This document shows, piece after piece, positions 24,201-34,061 of a stretch of 64,000 bases of DNA (position 1 is its first letter; each line of letters begins with the position of its first letter). The position numbers were made by a program, and so were the translations under genes. The stretch spans positions 31,277 to 95,276 of the forward strand of contig JNEU01001087.1 in the NCBI GenBank assembly GCA_000697475.1, read 5' to 3'. Source of the DNA: Lichtheimia corymbifera B2541 (Eukaryota > Mucoromycota > Mucoromycetes > Mucorales > Lichtheimiaceae). Under the pieces are notes generated by a model. It did no database searches, was not told where the DNA came from, and worked only from the letters and a program-made list of their open reading frames with translations.

Positions 24201-25733
24201 CATTCTTTTTATTTTTTTCCTCCTCCTCTTTGCGTTGCAGTCGCTGTAGTTTGCTTTTCTTCTTGAAGAGAATAATGCCCTGTGTTGTCATCCCAGAGTA
24301 CCGTCTTTCTCGGACACCTAGTAGCTCGAAGGCTCTGTTCACGTCACATCCGGATTGTCGTAATGCCTCTTCTGCCGCTTTTTGGCTGTAGCGACGGGTG
24401 TTCATTAAGATCTCGAGAGCATTGTCATACTCTATTAGCCACCATGCATTAGTAAATGAGACGCCAAACGATAATGTTATAAATACCTTGTTCACTTTGA
24501 CTGAGATCCTCGATAGTCGTGCGATAGTTGACCTCCACAGCTGTAGCTATTACAATTTCCATTAGAAAATGAGCCGCGATTATTCAAAGCCAAAGTACTT
24601 ACGTAAGCTTTTTTCAAGTCGCGATTGATGCTGCTCTGCATGATGATGGTCTTCTTGCCATTGTTGGGCTTGTTGTTGTTGTGATTGATGAGAGTCTCTT
24701 TGCCGTTGTTGGGGATTGCTGCAGCGCACGTGCTTGATTACGAGGGTACCGTATCCCCTACATAGATAATATGGTAAGCATCTCGTTATGAGTATCTCGA
24801 CAGCACATACCGCTAAGTAATCTAACGCATTTTCAATGTCTATATCCGGCGAGACTTCAGCCACGACCTCGATTGCTTCTAATGAATAGCCAGCATCAAG
24901 AATGGCCCGTCGCACTTCGTCGTTTACTGTTTTTGTGAGTCGATACGCATACGATGATTAGAGCAGGATATAACAAACAATTATGCACGATTACCTTGAG
25001 GCATTGGTATAGGATCCCAAGGCAGTTGGTATGTTGCTGTTTTCATGAGTCGATACGCACACAATGATTAGAGCAGGATACAACATACAACTATGCATTA
25101 TTACCTTGAGGTGTTGGCCTTATGGGAGCCCAACGCATGTGGCTGGATGCTGTTTTCATGAGTCGATACGCACACGATGATTAGCGCAGGATATAACACA
25201 CAACTATCCGTGATTACCTTGAGGTGTTGGCCTTATAGGAGCAGCACTACCTGCTGGTGATCGAGTAACATGTGTATCAGCTTCAGCTACATGAATACAC
25301 AGCGTTGTTAATAGGAATCATATCCATCAAAACGGCTTCTACTTACCCTGCGGCTCTGAGGTAACCGAGGGAGTATCCGGCTGTGTCAAACCAATATCGA
25401 TTGCCTGCGGCTCTGAGGTAACTGGGGGAGTATCCGGCTGCGTCAAACCCAATAAGAATGTTGTTACTGAGAACACACGAATGAGCACATACCTCGTGTG
25501 AAAGAAGGAATTCTAAGGCATGATTCATATCTTTAAACTTATTCAAGGCGATACATGAGAGCTCCCGATCAAATCCCATTTGCACCAAGTAGTCAATTTC
25601 TTTTTTCCCTTTGTAAGGTTATACAGAATGAGATCCCAGCTCGAATGTCAATGTTGCATGATCTACGTTGCTGTTGCTCCGACAAAACACGCCTTATGTC
25701 CCTTGATGACCTTGACTTCTTCTTGGGTGGCAT
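21221..25733 (-). CDS. Fanzor: eukaryotic TnpB-like RNA-guided endonuclease with UBA/zinc-knuckle N-terminus
   Basis: About 1,190 aa from some 15 exons. N-terminus MPPKKKSRSSRDIRR is a likely nuclear signal. Then come a UBA-like helix set (EIDYLVQMGFDRELSCIAL), a PDTPP/TSEPQ repeat, three tandem micro-exons, a second UBA-like segment (VRRAILDAGYSLEAIEVV), a Gln/His-rich linker, a third UBA-like segment (ALEILMNTRRYSQKAAEEAL), and two zinc knuckles (CKRCGKQGHADARSSACP; CPSCVKAGIYDPLNHHSRS). The C-terminal half is the TnpB-like core: RuvC-I WGVDPGERDVFTAS; a basic RARRKQKRKDKKNKR helix; PLIALGDGQW, with Gly at the usual Glu site; VDEFNTSK with an alternative Glu 40 residues on; a zinc ribbon CSKC...CTHQNC; and RuvC-III WNRDINASKN, ending RPTAFQR. 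A Gly-plus-relocated-Glu RuvC is the published hallmark of Fanzors. All three acidic residues are present and the frame is open through every splice I tested, so it may be active. No transposase lies beside it. An upstream in-frame Met at 25787 is possible. Confidence 0.88.
24927..25240 (-). repeat. Tandem duplication of an intron plus micro-exon inside the Fanzor gene
   Basis: Two full units of about 110 and 113 bp and a partial third, starting at 24927, 25037 and 25150. Each contains an almost identical intron (GTAATC/GTAATA at one end, GAGTCGATACGCA and CATGAAAACAG near the other). Each is followed on the coding strand by a short exon of 42-45 nt, or the end of a longer exon, closing with P-x-PQ|G. 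All junctions are phase 1, so each copy adds 14-15 residues without changing frame (ASSHMRWAPIRPTPQ; ATYQLPWDPIPMPQ). Confidence 0.85.
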
Positions 25734-27255
25734 GAGGTGAATAAAGAGTATGGGACAAGAGAAAAGAGAGTAATTTTGACAATCCAAGTTTCAGTAGCAC
25801 ATTGCATGACGCACCATCAAAGCTGTCAGCCACTCCGGTGTCGTCACCTACCATCGTTCATAATACAGCTTAAGCATTATTGGGGGCCAAAAGATTGTCA
25901 TGCACACATAATCCCTTTATTGATTGTATATTAAACCTTGACGAATAATAAAGGCAATGATATTGTCTTGAGCTCGATAATGGAAACAGGGTGAGCAGTG
26001 GAATGTGTTGCTTGCTTTCGAACAGGAGCAGCAATGAAGCAAAGAAAGATGATGATGACTACTAATCGCAGCAATAGCGTAAGAGCAGAATGCTACAGAA
26101 CACGAAGAAATGGAATGAGACAGGGAAATGACACCGGCTGCATGAATACGAATGTTGTCAGCAGGATTCTCCCTCCGCAAACCAATGAACTGCAATCGAT
26201 GGAGATCGACCGCTTCTTATTGGACCAAAAATTCCTGAGGATCTCTGTTACGTTACTGGTATCTACTACATGGATCGGCGGGATATAACCTTCGTGTCAC
26301 CAAATTTTGCACCCAGGAATTTCACGCAATCCCACCACTAAGCGGAGTATACTACGTGAGTGAAAAAGACGTTTTGACACCTTTTTGGATAAGTTGTTGC
26401 AATATCTATGTTATATATGAAAGAAACTGTAGGCCATAGACTTGCTCTAACCAACCTTGGACTTGGGATAGCTGTCAGTCAGCACTCCCAACGTCCCAAG
26501 CGAGCTCGAATTTAATGCATATTACAATAGTAGAGAGCATTTGGGCCTGAATCGCTTCGTGATATCACCCATTTTAAGTTTTGAGAAAGGTTGGCAAGCG
26601 GGTTGGCACACATGTATGGGCCTTCTCAATCTGAAACCATTGTTACCATTCGTGGAGATACTCATGAACTTAAAGGGTTTTGATAAAAGGCTTATGAGCA
26701 ATGGTAGGTATAACTGGGTGCAAAAGGATAGCCAACACTGCAAAAGAATAAGTCCGCTAAATGTGCGCCTGAACCAACAAGCTGCCTGCCGACATTGTGT
26801 TCAAACACATTTTAGTAACGCCCATGCTTTTGATACCTCCATGCATAAAATATATAGAAGTTGAAGTATCCTTCCCATTAATTCGCTCGTTCTTACGATG
26901 ACTCTTGGTATTGGAAATATGCTTGCAGAAAAACTCTAGAACTAGTAATTGCCAAAGCTAGCAATTGCCGGATCACCAAAGATAGCTTCTTGCAGCTAAC
27001 ACAGGTGTTATAGGATCAACTTCTCTCAGAATATCGAATGTATACATGCAAAGGTGCTTTATATGAAAATCTCAGGGTTCAACCATCACTGCTCGCATAA
27101 CATAAATAATGTGAAGTTACCACTAGTTCTAGTGGCGAAACTTTAAAGATAGCCGTTAAAAGTCATCGATCCAACGCTGACTGAGATGGCTCCTATCACC
27201 ACTGCAATTCCAATCCAGGTGTCCATCCATACTCCGTATCCCAGACCACAACTAA
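25734..27255. other. 1.5 kb divergent region between Fanzor and CCDC174
   Basis: Upstream of both the Fanzor gene and CCDC174. Holds copy A of a dispersed repeat at its right side (listed separately). A plus-strand frame at 26541-26864 shows no motif. No transposase or other mobile-element gene was found here. Confidence 0.4.
26845..27165 (+). repeat. Dispersed repeat, copy A
   Basis: About 320 bp that aligns, with many substitutions and small gaps, to 33065-33400. Shared blocks include ATAAAATATA-AGAAGTTGAAG at the left and AATAATGTGAAGTT near the right. Two inward-facing arms, CTAGAACTAGTA (26936) and CACTAGTTCTAGTG (27121), sit about 190 bp apart and are near-palindromic. It looks like an old non-autonomous element, or a conserved regulatory block; no coding capacity. 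Confidence 0.6.
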
Positions 27256-28378
27256 ATGCCACCCAAAGGCAAAGCAATTGACATTAGCTCATCCTCGGTA
27301 AGTGTTATCCCATTGTCCACCATTGGAATACTGACTTTGAGAGAAATCTCTTTCAAGGTAGTCGATCTGAAGGCGCAATTGGCGCAACACACCGAAGAAT
27401 TTCAACGTATACGAGCAGGAGCGAAATATGGACGAGCTTCCACCCGACCTACAGATAAGGTATTGAGAGGGTTTATCATTGTGTATAGAGGTTATTAATA
27501 TTACTATTAGAAACCCACTGTATGGGCACGACAAAACAAAGGCGTATCATCAAGGTCTAAACGAGACGAGGTGCAGCATATGGACGAGGTCGAGAGTCAT
27601 TCGCTTGAACGAAGCCGGGAAACGTTGGAACGCAAAGCCAAGTTATATGAAGAGATGCGAAAACGGATACATTCAGATGATGAGGATGATGATGAAGAAG
27701 GATACTTGATTGACTTTGATCGTAAATATTGGGAAGAGGTAAGAAAAAAACAATGAACAGATAACTTGTTATCCACGGGGCTAAATGGTTCATTAGAGGG
27801 AACATCAAGATACAAAGAAAAGGAAAACAAGAGAGGAAAAAGATATACCAGCACCAGAAGTTAACGATGATGATGATCCATGGGTTGAATATGAGGATGA
27901 ATTTGGACGCACCAGAACAATACGGAAAAGTCAATTACCACAGCAACGAGAACGATCTCCATCGCCAAGTCCTTCACGTAGTCCTTCACCGCCACCACCG
28001 ATGAATGATGATAAGTTTGAACCTGCAGATCGAGCTAGTATACGACATTATGATTCTACGAGAGAGGTGCGCACTCGAGGCGTCGGTTTTTATCAGTTTG
28101 CACTCGACGAAGAGGAACGTGATGAACAAATGCAAAGATTGAATGAAATTAGACAAGAAACAGAGATGGCTCGAAAGAATGCAAAAAGTGTGGCCGAGCG
28201 AAGGAAGGCCATGTTACAAAAGAACGCTCAGCGAATTCATGCAAGACGTGCACAACTACAAGCTAAGCGGAGGAATGATCCACAGCAACAACAATCACAA
28301 TCGCAATCACAGTTTACTGTCAATGAAGAAAGTGTATCCAAGTTTCTGAAAGCTGTCAGGAGTAATTTAGAATCTTGA
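27256..28378 (+). CDS. CCDC174: CCDC174-like nuclear protein
   Basis: Starts MPPKGKAIDISSSS, splices to VVDLKAQLAQHTEEFQRIRA, then to the motif PTVWARQNKGVSSR, the diagnostic W-x-x-QN-x-GV-x-x-R of CCDC174. A long charged coiled coil follows (SRETLERKAKLYEEMRKRI), an acidic patch, DDPWVEYEDEFGRTRT, then VGFYQFALDEEERDEQMQRL and a basic helical tail. This order matches animal CCDC174, a nuclear protein linked to exon junction complex factors. About 300 aa. At least four introns. The function in fungi is inferred. Confidence 0.86.
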
Positions 28379-28452
28379 TGAAAGTAGCATAAGAAATAAA
28401 ACTTGTCGGGATGCACACACGCTCTTTGATTGTATATTTAACCCTTTCCACA

Positions 28453-30281
28453 ATGACACACACACGACCACGCACCACAGCTGAACTCAATAAACTCGGC
28501 ATTCCAGAATTCAACCCTCACATCAACATTAAGCACTATTTCCGGTCGGCAGAATTGCTACTTCGACAAGCAAGAGTGTATCGAACCGAAGGCGATCTTG
28601 AAAACGCTTACGTGTTGTACCTTAAATATACAAAGTACTACTTTTTATTACGTCGTTTATATACCACGACAACTCAATGAAGCTTATAGTCTGGGCATCA
28701 ATGAACTACCAAAGCATCCTGCATACAAGCACCCTGACAGCAAGAAACCGATCAAGATTATAAAGTTGGTAAGGTCTTGGCAACCGCGTTGACTGGGATC
28801 ACGTGTTAAATGGATGGGTAGAATTGTCTCGAAGCGCTGGATGCCTTGGAGACTATGAAACCGCGATTGGATGCTGCTTATCACGAGCACAACGAACGAT
28901 TGCAAAGGATGCAAGAGGAAGAAGAAGAAAGGAAGCGCAGAGTATATCCATCCAGCAAGATACAAGTCGAAGAAGAAAGCAACCACGGGACATATTCATC
29001 CAACAAGATACAAGAAGAAGAGGAGGAGGAAGGCGACAATGACAAGACCTTGTTGGAGGAAGAAGATTGGTCAGTACAAAAAGCCTTGAGTGGTGTTGCA
29101 GGTATTGGTCGTTACAACGAGCAACACCAACAATCATCAGGGTAAGTTGGGTGGTTTGTGTGCTTGATATGCACTAATGGAGGATTATACCTTTAGGCCT
29201 GCCGAATTACCACCACTGCCAGCACGATACCCATCGCATGATGTATTTCGCAATCAGAGTGATAGCCGCATTTCCTATGAATCACCATCCATATCATCAC
29301 CATCACCAGCAGCCCCCCCACCACCACTCCCTCCGAAGCCAGCAATGCCCCCACCGTTGCCAGACAGGACGAATTCAGTATCTCCACGTGCACCAGTATT
29401 GCCTCCAAAGATCAAGCTAGAAGAACAAAAGGCTGTTGAATTAGGTAGGGATATTGCAAGCGGTTCTCGTCACTTTTTATCTAATGCGCTTGTTTTAGCA
29501 ACAACTGAAAGTGGTGAACCTCTTCGTACATTGTATGTACCTACAGGAATACAAGAACAGTTTTTGAGGATTGCTCGGATCAACACGGACAAAAACATTG
29601 AGACTTGTGGTATTCTTTGTGGCTCTTTGGTAAATGAAGGATATAGATTTTGGAAGGATATCAAGTGCATTAACCTTTGGATCGTTAGAAAAATAACACT
29701 CTTACGATTACCACTCTTATTATTCCAAAACAATCAGGCACCCCGGATACATGTACCACCGAAAATGAGGAAGAGGTGTTTGAGTACCAAGATACCCATG
29801 ACTTGTTGACATTGGGTTGGATACATGTAAGATTGAGTTAAAGGAGAGCGAACATCATATACTAAAACGTTGCATAACAGACGCATCCTTCACAATCCTG
29901 TTTCCTGAGTTCATTGGATCTTCATACCCATTGTGCTTATCAGATCATGCTTCCTGAAGCCATTGCCATTGTGTGTGCCCCAAAACACGAGCCAAGGTAC
30001 AATGAGATTGGAAATAGCTTTGCCTGGACCATTTTTTAACATGGCTCTTTAGTGTTGGTGTATTCCGGTTGACAGATCCACCAGGCTTATCACTCATTAG
30101 CAATTGCAGGGAGCGGGGTACTTTTCATCCACATCCTGATAAACCTATATACACTGTAAGTGATGATGATGACGATTAGCGCATGTCTAATTTTGAGTTT
30201 GTTGTAAAGGATACACATAATGATACTGGACATGTGCGCATGACCCGTGATTCCTTCAAGGTGGTGGATTTAAGATGTTAA
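28453..30281 (+). CDS. AMSH/STAMBP-family JAMM deubiquitinase
   Basis: Endosome-associated zinc deubiquitinase of the AMSH type, selective in this family for Lys63-linked chains. The N-terminal MIT/USP8-dimer-like helices read [21 protein letters not shown] Glu/Arg-rich coiled coil with an internal duplication and a Pro-rich linker ([19 protein letters not shown]) follow. The catalytic domain has IETCGILCG (catalytic Glu), [32 protein letters not shown] (JAMM H-x-H-x7-S-x2-D, complete, split by an intron after the first His) and the two AMSH insertions. Ends [17 protein letters not shown]. All catalytic residues are present, so it should be active. An in-frame Met upstream at 28411 is less likely. 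Confidence 0.92.
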
Positions 30282-31420
30282 GAATTGGTATTAGCATGAT
30301 GCATGAACCATCGATGATCTGTACTACACATTAATAGATAAAGATTGTTAATTCGCAAGCTTGGAAAATAAAAGGTTCTAATAGCAAATGGTTCACATGA
30401 CTTTTATCTATTGTCGGTATTTCAATAAATGTACAAAAGTAGTATACAAAGAAAAGGGGAGGTCCAAGTGATGGTAATGGGAATAGCAAGTAAAGAAAGC
30501 CGGATATAGAAGGGCCAGCAAGAGGATGGGAAGGAGTACAGTCAAAGGATTGGATTGGTAATAGTGAAATGTTGTTAGTATTCATAATAAACGTGATCCT
30601 TCATGATCGACTTACCTATGTAAGGATGGCTGAGGCTTCCTTTGAAGGTACAACGCCATATGCAGCAAGTGAAGTGCAAACCCAGGATAATCAGCATGAT
30701 ATGTTGAATGTTTACATGAGATAAGATTCCCATAACAGTTGACTGGCGAATGCACGTCGGATATCCATAAAAAAAACGCAAAGAGAAGAAACAAGGCGAG
30801 AGAAGTGGCACAAGACAAGAGAAATGGCACAAGGCCAGACAACAAGGCGGGGGGACCACTAACTAGAATGGACACGTTGCAATGAGTACATGAAGAAGCA
30901 CAACATGGATGAATACACGATACGAACCCCTCGAAGACGATGCGTGTGTGAGTGAGAGAGTGAGAGATAAAAGTGGTCTAACATGTCAAAGATGGGTCGT
31001 ACCCCATATTTATATCGTGTCTCAACCAGCGCGGTCCTACGTTGGCGCCAGAAAAATTATGCCGCCATTCATGCATCATTCCTCACACCATCATAGAGTA
31101 CAGAAAAATAAAACAATGAGTCATCTATATTGCACCTATCGGATCCCTCGCACAAGCTCACGATAAGGGAAGAAATGACATTTGTTGGGGATCAATGCAT
31201 GCATGAATGCAAGAGTATCACGAGTGACAAGCGGAAGACAACATGAGTCGAAAAGTATGCCTCGACCTACATGGTCGCGTGTAATAAAAAAAAAGTGTAA
31301 TTGTTGATACCATTGCATTGGTTTAGGAGGAGGAGATAAAAGATGGGTAGTGCATGGGTCCACCAAGGGCTGATATAGGATCTCCCGTAGGGTATGCCAG
31401 TGCATCTTGACATCTGTTCT
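30282..31420. other. Gene-poor region, 1.1 kb
   Basis: No supported gene. A minus-strand hydrophobic frame at 30612-30875 (LLSGLVPFLLSCATSLALFL) has a donor-like GTAAGT at its end but no acceptor at a usual distance. A short direct repeat of GGCACAA units lies near 30809-30845. From about 31300 the plus strand may hold further decayed RasGAP sequence, too damaged to read. Confidence 0.35.
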
Positions 31421-32166
31421 TAAGGATTCCCAGAAGCGATGCATACCGCTCTTGGTGCATTTGTGTTGTTACGGTTCTTTTGACCTGTTATTGTTGCTCC
31501 TGAAACGGAAGGCTTGGTCAAGAACAGTACATCTATATCAAGAGAGATTTGTCGTGGCTATTTGATCGCTACCAAGGTCATCCAAAATCTTGCCAACAAC
31601 GTGCTTTTTGGTATCAAAGAAGCGTATATGATCGTCCTCGATGACTTTTTGACAAGCAACATCTACAAAGTGGCAAGCTTTTTACGCGAGATATCCAAGG
31701 TCCCACAGGATACCCAAGAGGATGATACAACCTGTAATGAAACACGACATGATATGAATAGCAAAGAGTTGCCTTATTGCACCGGGTCTTGGTCGATAAT
31801 ATGGAACGTATCATATCACATGTGATCTTGCGACACGGTGTTCGAAACAATTCAATGAACAGGAATCGCTTGCATCTTGGAAGCGCTCATTTGGCACATT
31901 TGCAAACTTGTTGGCTCAACTTGGTCGACCCCTTGAGATCACAAAGAGAGGTACATGGGATCCACAGTTACAAGTTTGCCACCTTCAATCGTTTGTATAT
32001 CTAGTTTATGCGACGTAACAGCCATCGAAGTGTGGAGAATATTATATGCAAGAACATCTCTTATGAGAGTGGCACATCAAAAGCGGGTCGCAATGTCTTT
32101 TATCTTGTTCCTCGCAACATTGTGGGAGACAGCATTGATTTCGAGCTATTGATTTATTTCATTTAG
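31421..32166 (+). pseudogene. Decayed RasGAP / neurofibromin (IRA-NF1) fragment
   Basis: Plus-strand translation in pieces gives the second half of a RasGAP domain: MHTALGAFVLLRFF, a TGA stop at 31481-31483 where the family has Cys, then PVIVAPETEGLVKNSTS, KVIQNLANNVLFGIKEAYM and FLTSNIYKVASFLREIS. After an intron-like gap come QRVALLHRVLVDNMERI and, in another frame, DLATRC and ASWKRSFGTFANLLAQLGRP. A last block, RNSHRSVENIICKNISYESG then TSKAGRNVFYLV, matches the start of the Sec14-like domain that follows the GAP domain in neurofibromin. The in-frame stop, a 2-nt frame change near 31820 and a stop at 32164 show that it is not a working gene. No intact copy is in the window. Confidence 0.78.
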
Positions 32167-32221
32167 CAGCTAATGATATACTTTTGTAACAACGTTTTTG
32201 CTAAGATTGTCATTTATATGC

Positions 32222-32690
32222 TTAATGTGTGTTGTGAGGGTTGCCGCCAAATTCTGTCAAGTGTTTGTTGAGGGGTGTATTTCCAATGATGGTGATTGCT
32301 TCCTTGGAAAGGAAAAGACCGGTAATTGCAGTTATGATATCCTGTTGTTTTCCGGGCTTCATTGCGTTGTTTATCTCCTGTACAACACTCAATAGCAATT
32401 TTACTTCCTTCCCATGTGAAAAAAACTTGCAACGCCAGTTGTCGAAACAATTTTGAGGAGAGTGATGATGAGCATGGTAGGAGACTTACACCAAAATCCA
32501 TTGCTGTCCAAATTGTTGCTGGCCGGCATTGAATGTCGTTCGTAAAAACCGACGACGCTCGACAAGGCGTGCACTTATGTCACCTATAAAGGAGCCCCAA
32601 ATCTCCCACCAGACTGAGGTTGCCTTTTGCCTATAAATGATAGGTATACCTACCACAAAGGATCCATCAAGGAACACAGTCAAGTGCCAT
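32222..32690 (-). pseudogene. Unidentified coding-like remnant
   Basis: Two minus-strand blocks look like protein sequence: SVWWEIWGSFIGDISARLVE followed by RRRFLRTTFNAGQQQFGQQW, and, after a possible intron, EVKLLLSVVQEINNAMKPGK then QDIITAITGLFLSKEAITII to the stop. The donor joining them would be a weak GTGTAA, and the upstream exon contains a TAA unless an unusual splice is used. No family is recognised. It may be a small gene that I cannot splice properly, or a remnant like its RasGAP neighbour. Confidence 0.35.
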
Positions 32691-33064
32691 TAGGCACCAA
32701 TGATCAATGAAGTGAGCTACATAGATGAATGCTTGAGTACCCTCATTTTGGGGATCGCATAAAGACCATCCTTGAGACTTACTAAGGGCCATTGATTGAT
32801 GATGGTATGCATACAAGTAGAAAGAAAAGGTGTGTAATAGTGTTGGTGACAACAGCCCTGTTTATATGTGAGTAGGTGTGGGAATTTTTGTCATGATGGA
32901 CCGAACTGATAAAGTGGTCAAGCACCTTGGAAAATCAACAGTTGATGCACAATCCACCTGCGGCTTGAAAGGTGATTTTTTTGTAGGTGACATATAAGTA
33001 TGTCCCTCTGCATTGAATGTGTTTCCAAGCACTTTGAAGATGCCTACACATTTCGTATCAATAT

Positions 33065-33400
33065 CTAATAAAATATACAGAAGTTGAAGCATCTTTACAA
33101 CCTATCCGCATTTTGTTATGTTGACTCTTTGTGTTGGAAAAATGCTTTTGAAAAAGTACTAGATCTAGTAGTTCCCAAAATTGGTAATTACCCTGTCACC
33201 AACAATGGCTTCATACAACTTCCACACGCGATATATAGCAAATCTCTCTCAAGATACCATAAGCGCACAAGCAAAAGTATTTTATTTCAAGATCTCAGTC
33301 TCCAAACATCACTTGTCGTCTCTCAAAAATAATGTGAAGTTGCTACTAGATCTAGTCACAGGAGTTACAGAGATACCCAAATAATCAAGTCATGTATCGA
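33065..33400 (+). repeat. Dispersed repeat, copy B
   Basis: Second copy of the element at 26845-27165, same orientation. Here both internal arms are perfect 12-bp palindromes, ACTAGATCTAGT (about 33158 and 33345), whereas copy A has AGAACT/AGTTCT at the centre. The two arms change together within each copy. No coding capacity. Confidence 0.6.
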
Positions 33401-34061
33401 AGCAACAATCAACATAGCAACATCATGTTGCTGAGATACGATAAGTAGCTTGGAACCCATCAACTACTGCCCAGCAGGACCCTGGTATCTAGCTGACAAT
33501 TTTCAGGGGTGTACGAAATGCCTGTGTGCTAACCACAGAAGATGATGGTTGGTAATGTTCGTTATACGCGTGCACAGGCACAGCAAGGGCCTTGTATACG
33601 TTATCTAGTGCAAAGCAAAGCATTGCATTAGCAATATCAGCGTGTGCATTGTTCAAGTTCATAGGCATACCTTTTTCCACCACCTTAAGAATCACATCCA
33701 CCACAATAATAGATAATCCTTATTAAAGGAACCATGCAACCATCACGGTTGATATAACACGTGACCATCATAAAAGACATGCAACAAGCGTAGCAAGAAC
33801 GTAAAGTAGTGAAAAGTAATATGGGTCTACCACCGACTAATAAAAGGAGGAGGAGGAGGAGCAGCAGGAGGAGCAGTGATTGATTCTCCCAGCTTTGCTG
33901 CTGCTGCTCTGCTGCTGCTGCTGCCTGCTGCCGCCTTCTTTCTTATTATCAATATTCTATTTCCTAATCTTGTTCATCCTGAAAGGTTGGTTGCATTACT
34001 ATTGCAATCCCTATTACGAGACTGTACTGATTCATAACGATAGTCGATTCCGTCATCTACA
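33401..34061. other. Intergenic with GGA/CAG-CTG microsatellites
   Basis: A 71-codon minus-strand frame at 33489-33704 has no recognisable motif. At 33846-33935 an interrupted GGA/GCA purine-rich run is followed by a CTG-rich run; the GCAGCAG and CTGCTGC parts could pair in a hairpin. This lies just upstream of the coiled-coil gene. Confidence 0.45.

Noticed and set aside
24927..25240. Spaced direct repeats resembling a small CRISPR-like array
   Set aside because: The units are too long and too few, they have GT..AG ends and they sit inside a spliced gene; they are duplicated introns and micro-exons.
30612..30875. Minus-strand hydrophobic frame of 87 codons ending in a donor-like GTAAGT
   Set aside because: No acceptor lies within a usual intron length and the downstream frame is broken; left as unexplained sequence.
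31136..31444. Minus-strand 102-codon frame
   Set aside because: It lies opposite the decaying RasGAP sequence and has no motif; treated as chance.
33846..33935. GGA/CTG repeats as a structured RNA or terminator
   Set aside because: Simple interrupted microsatellites explain them; the hairpin is short and imperfect.
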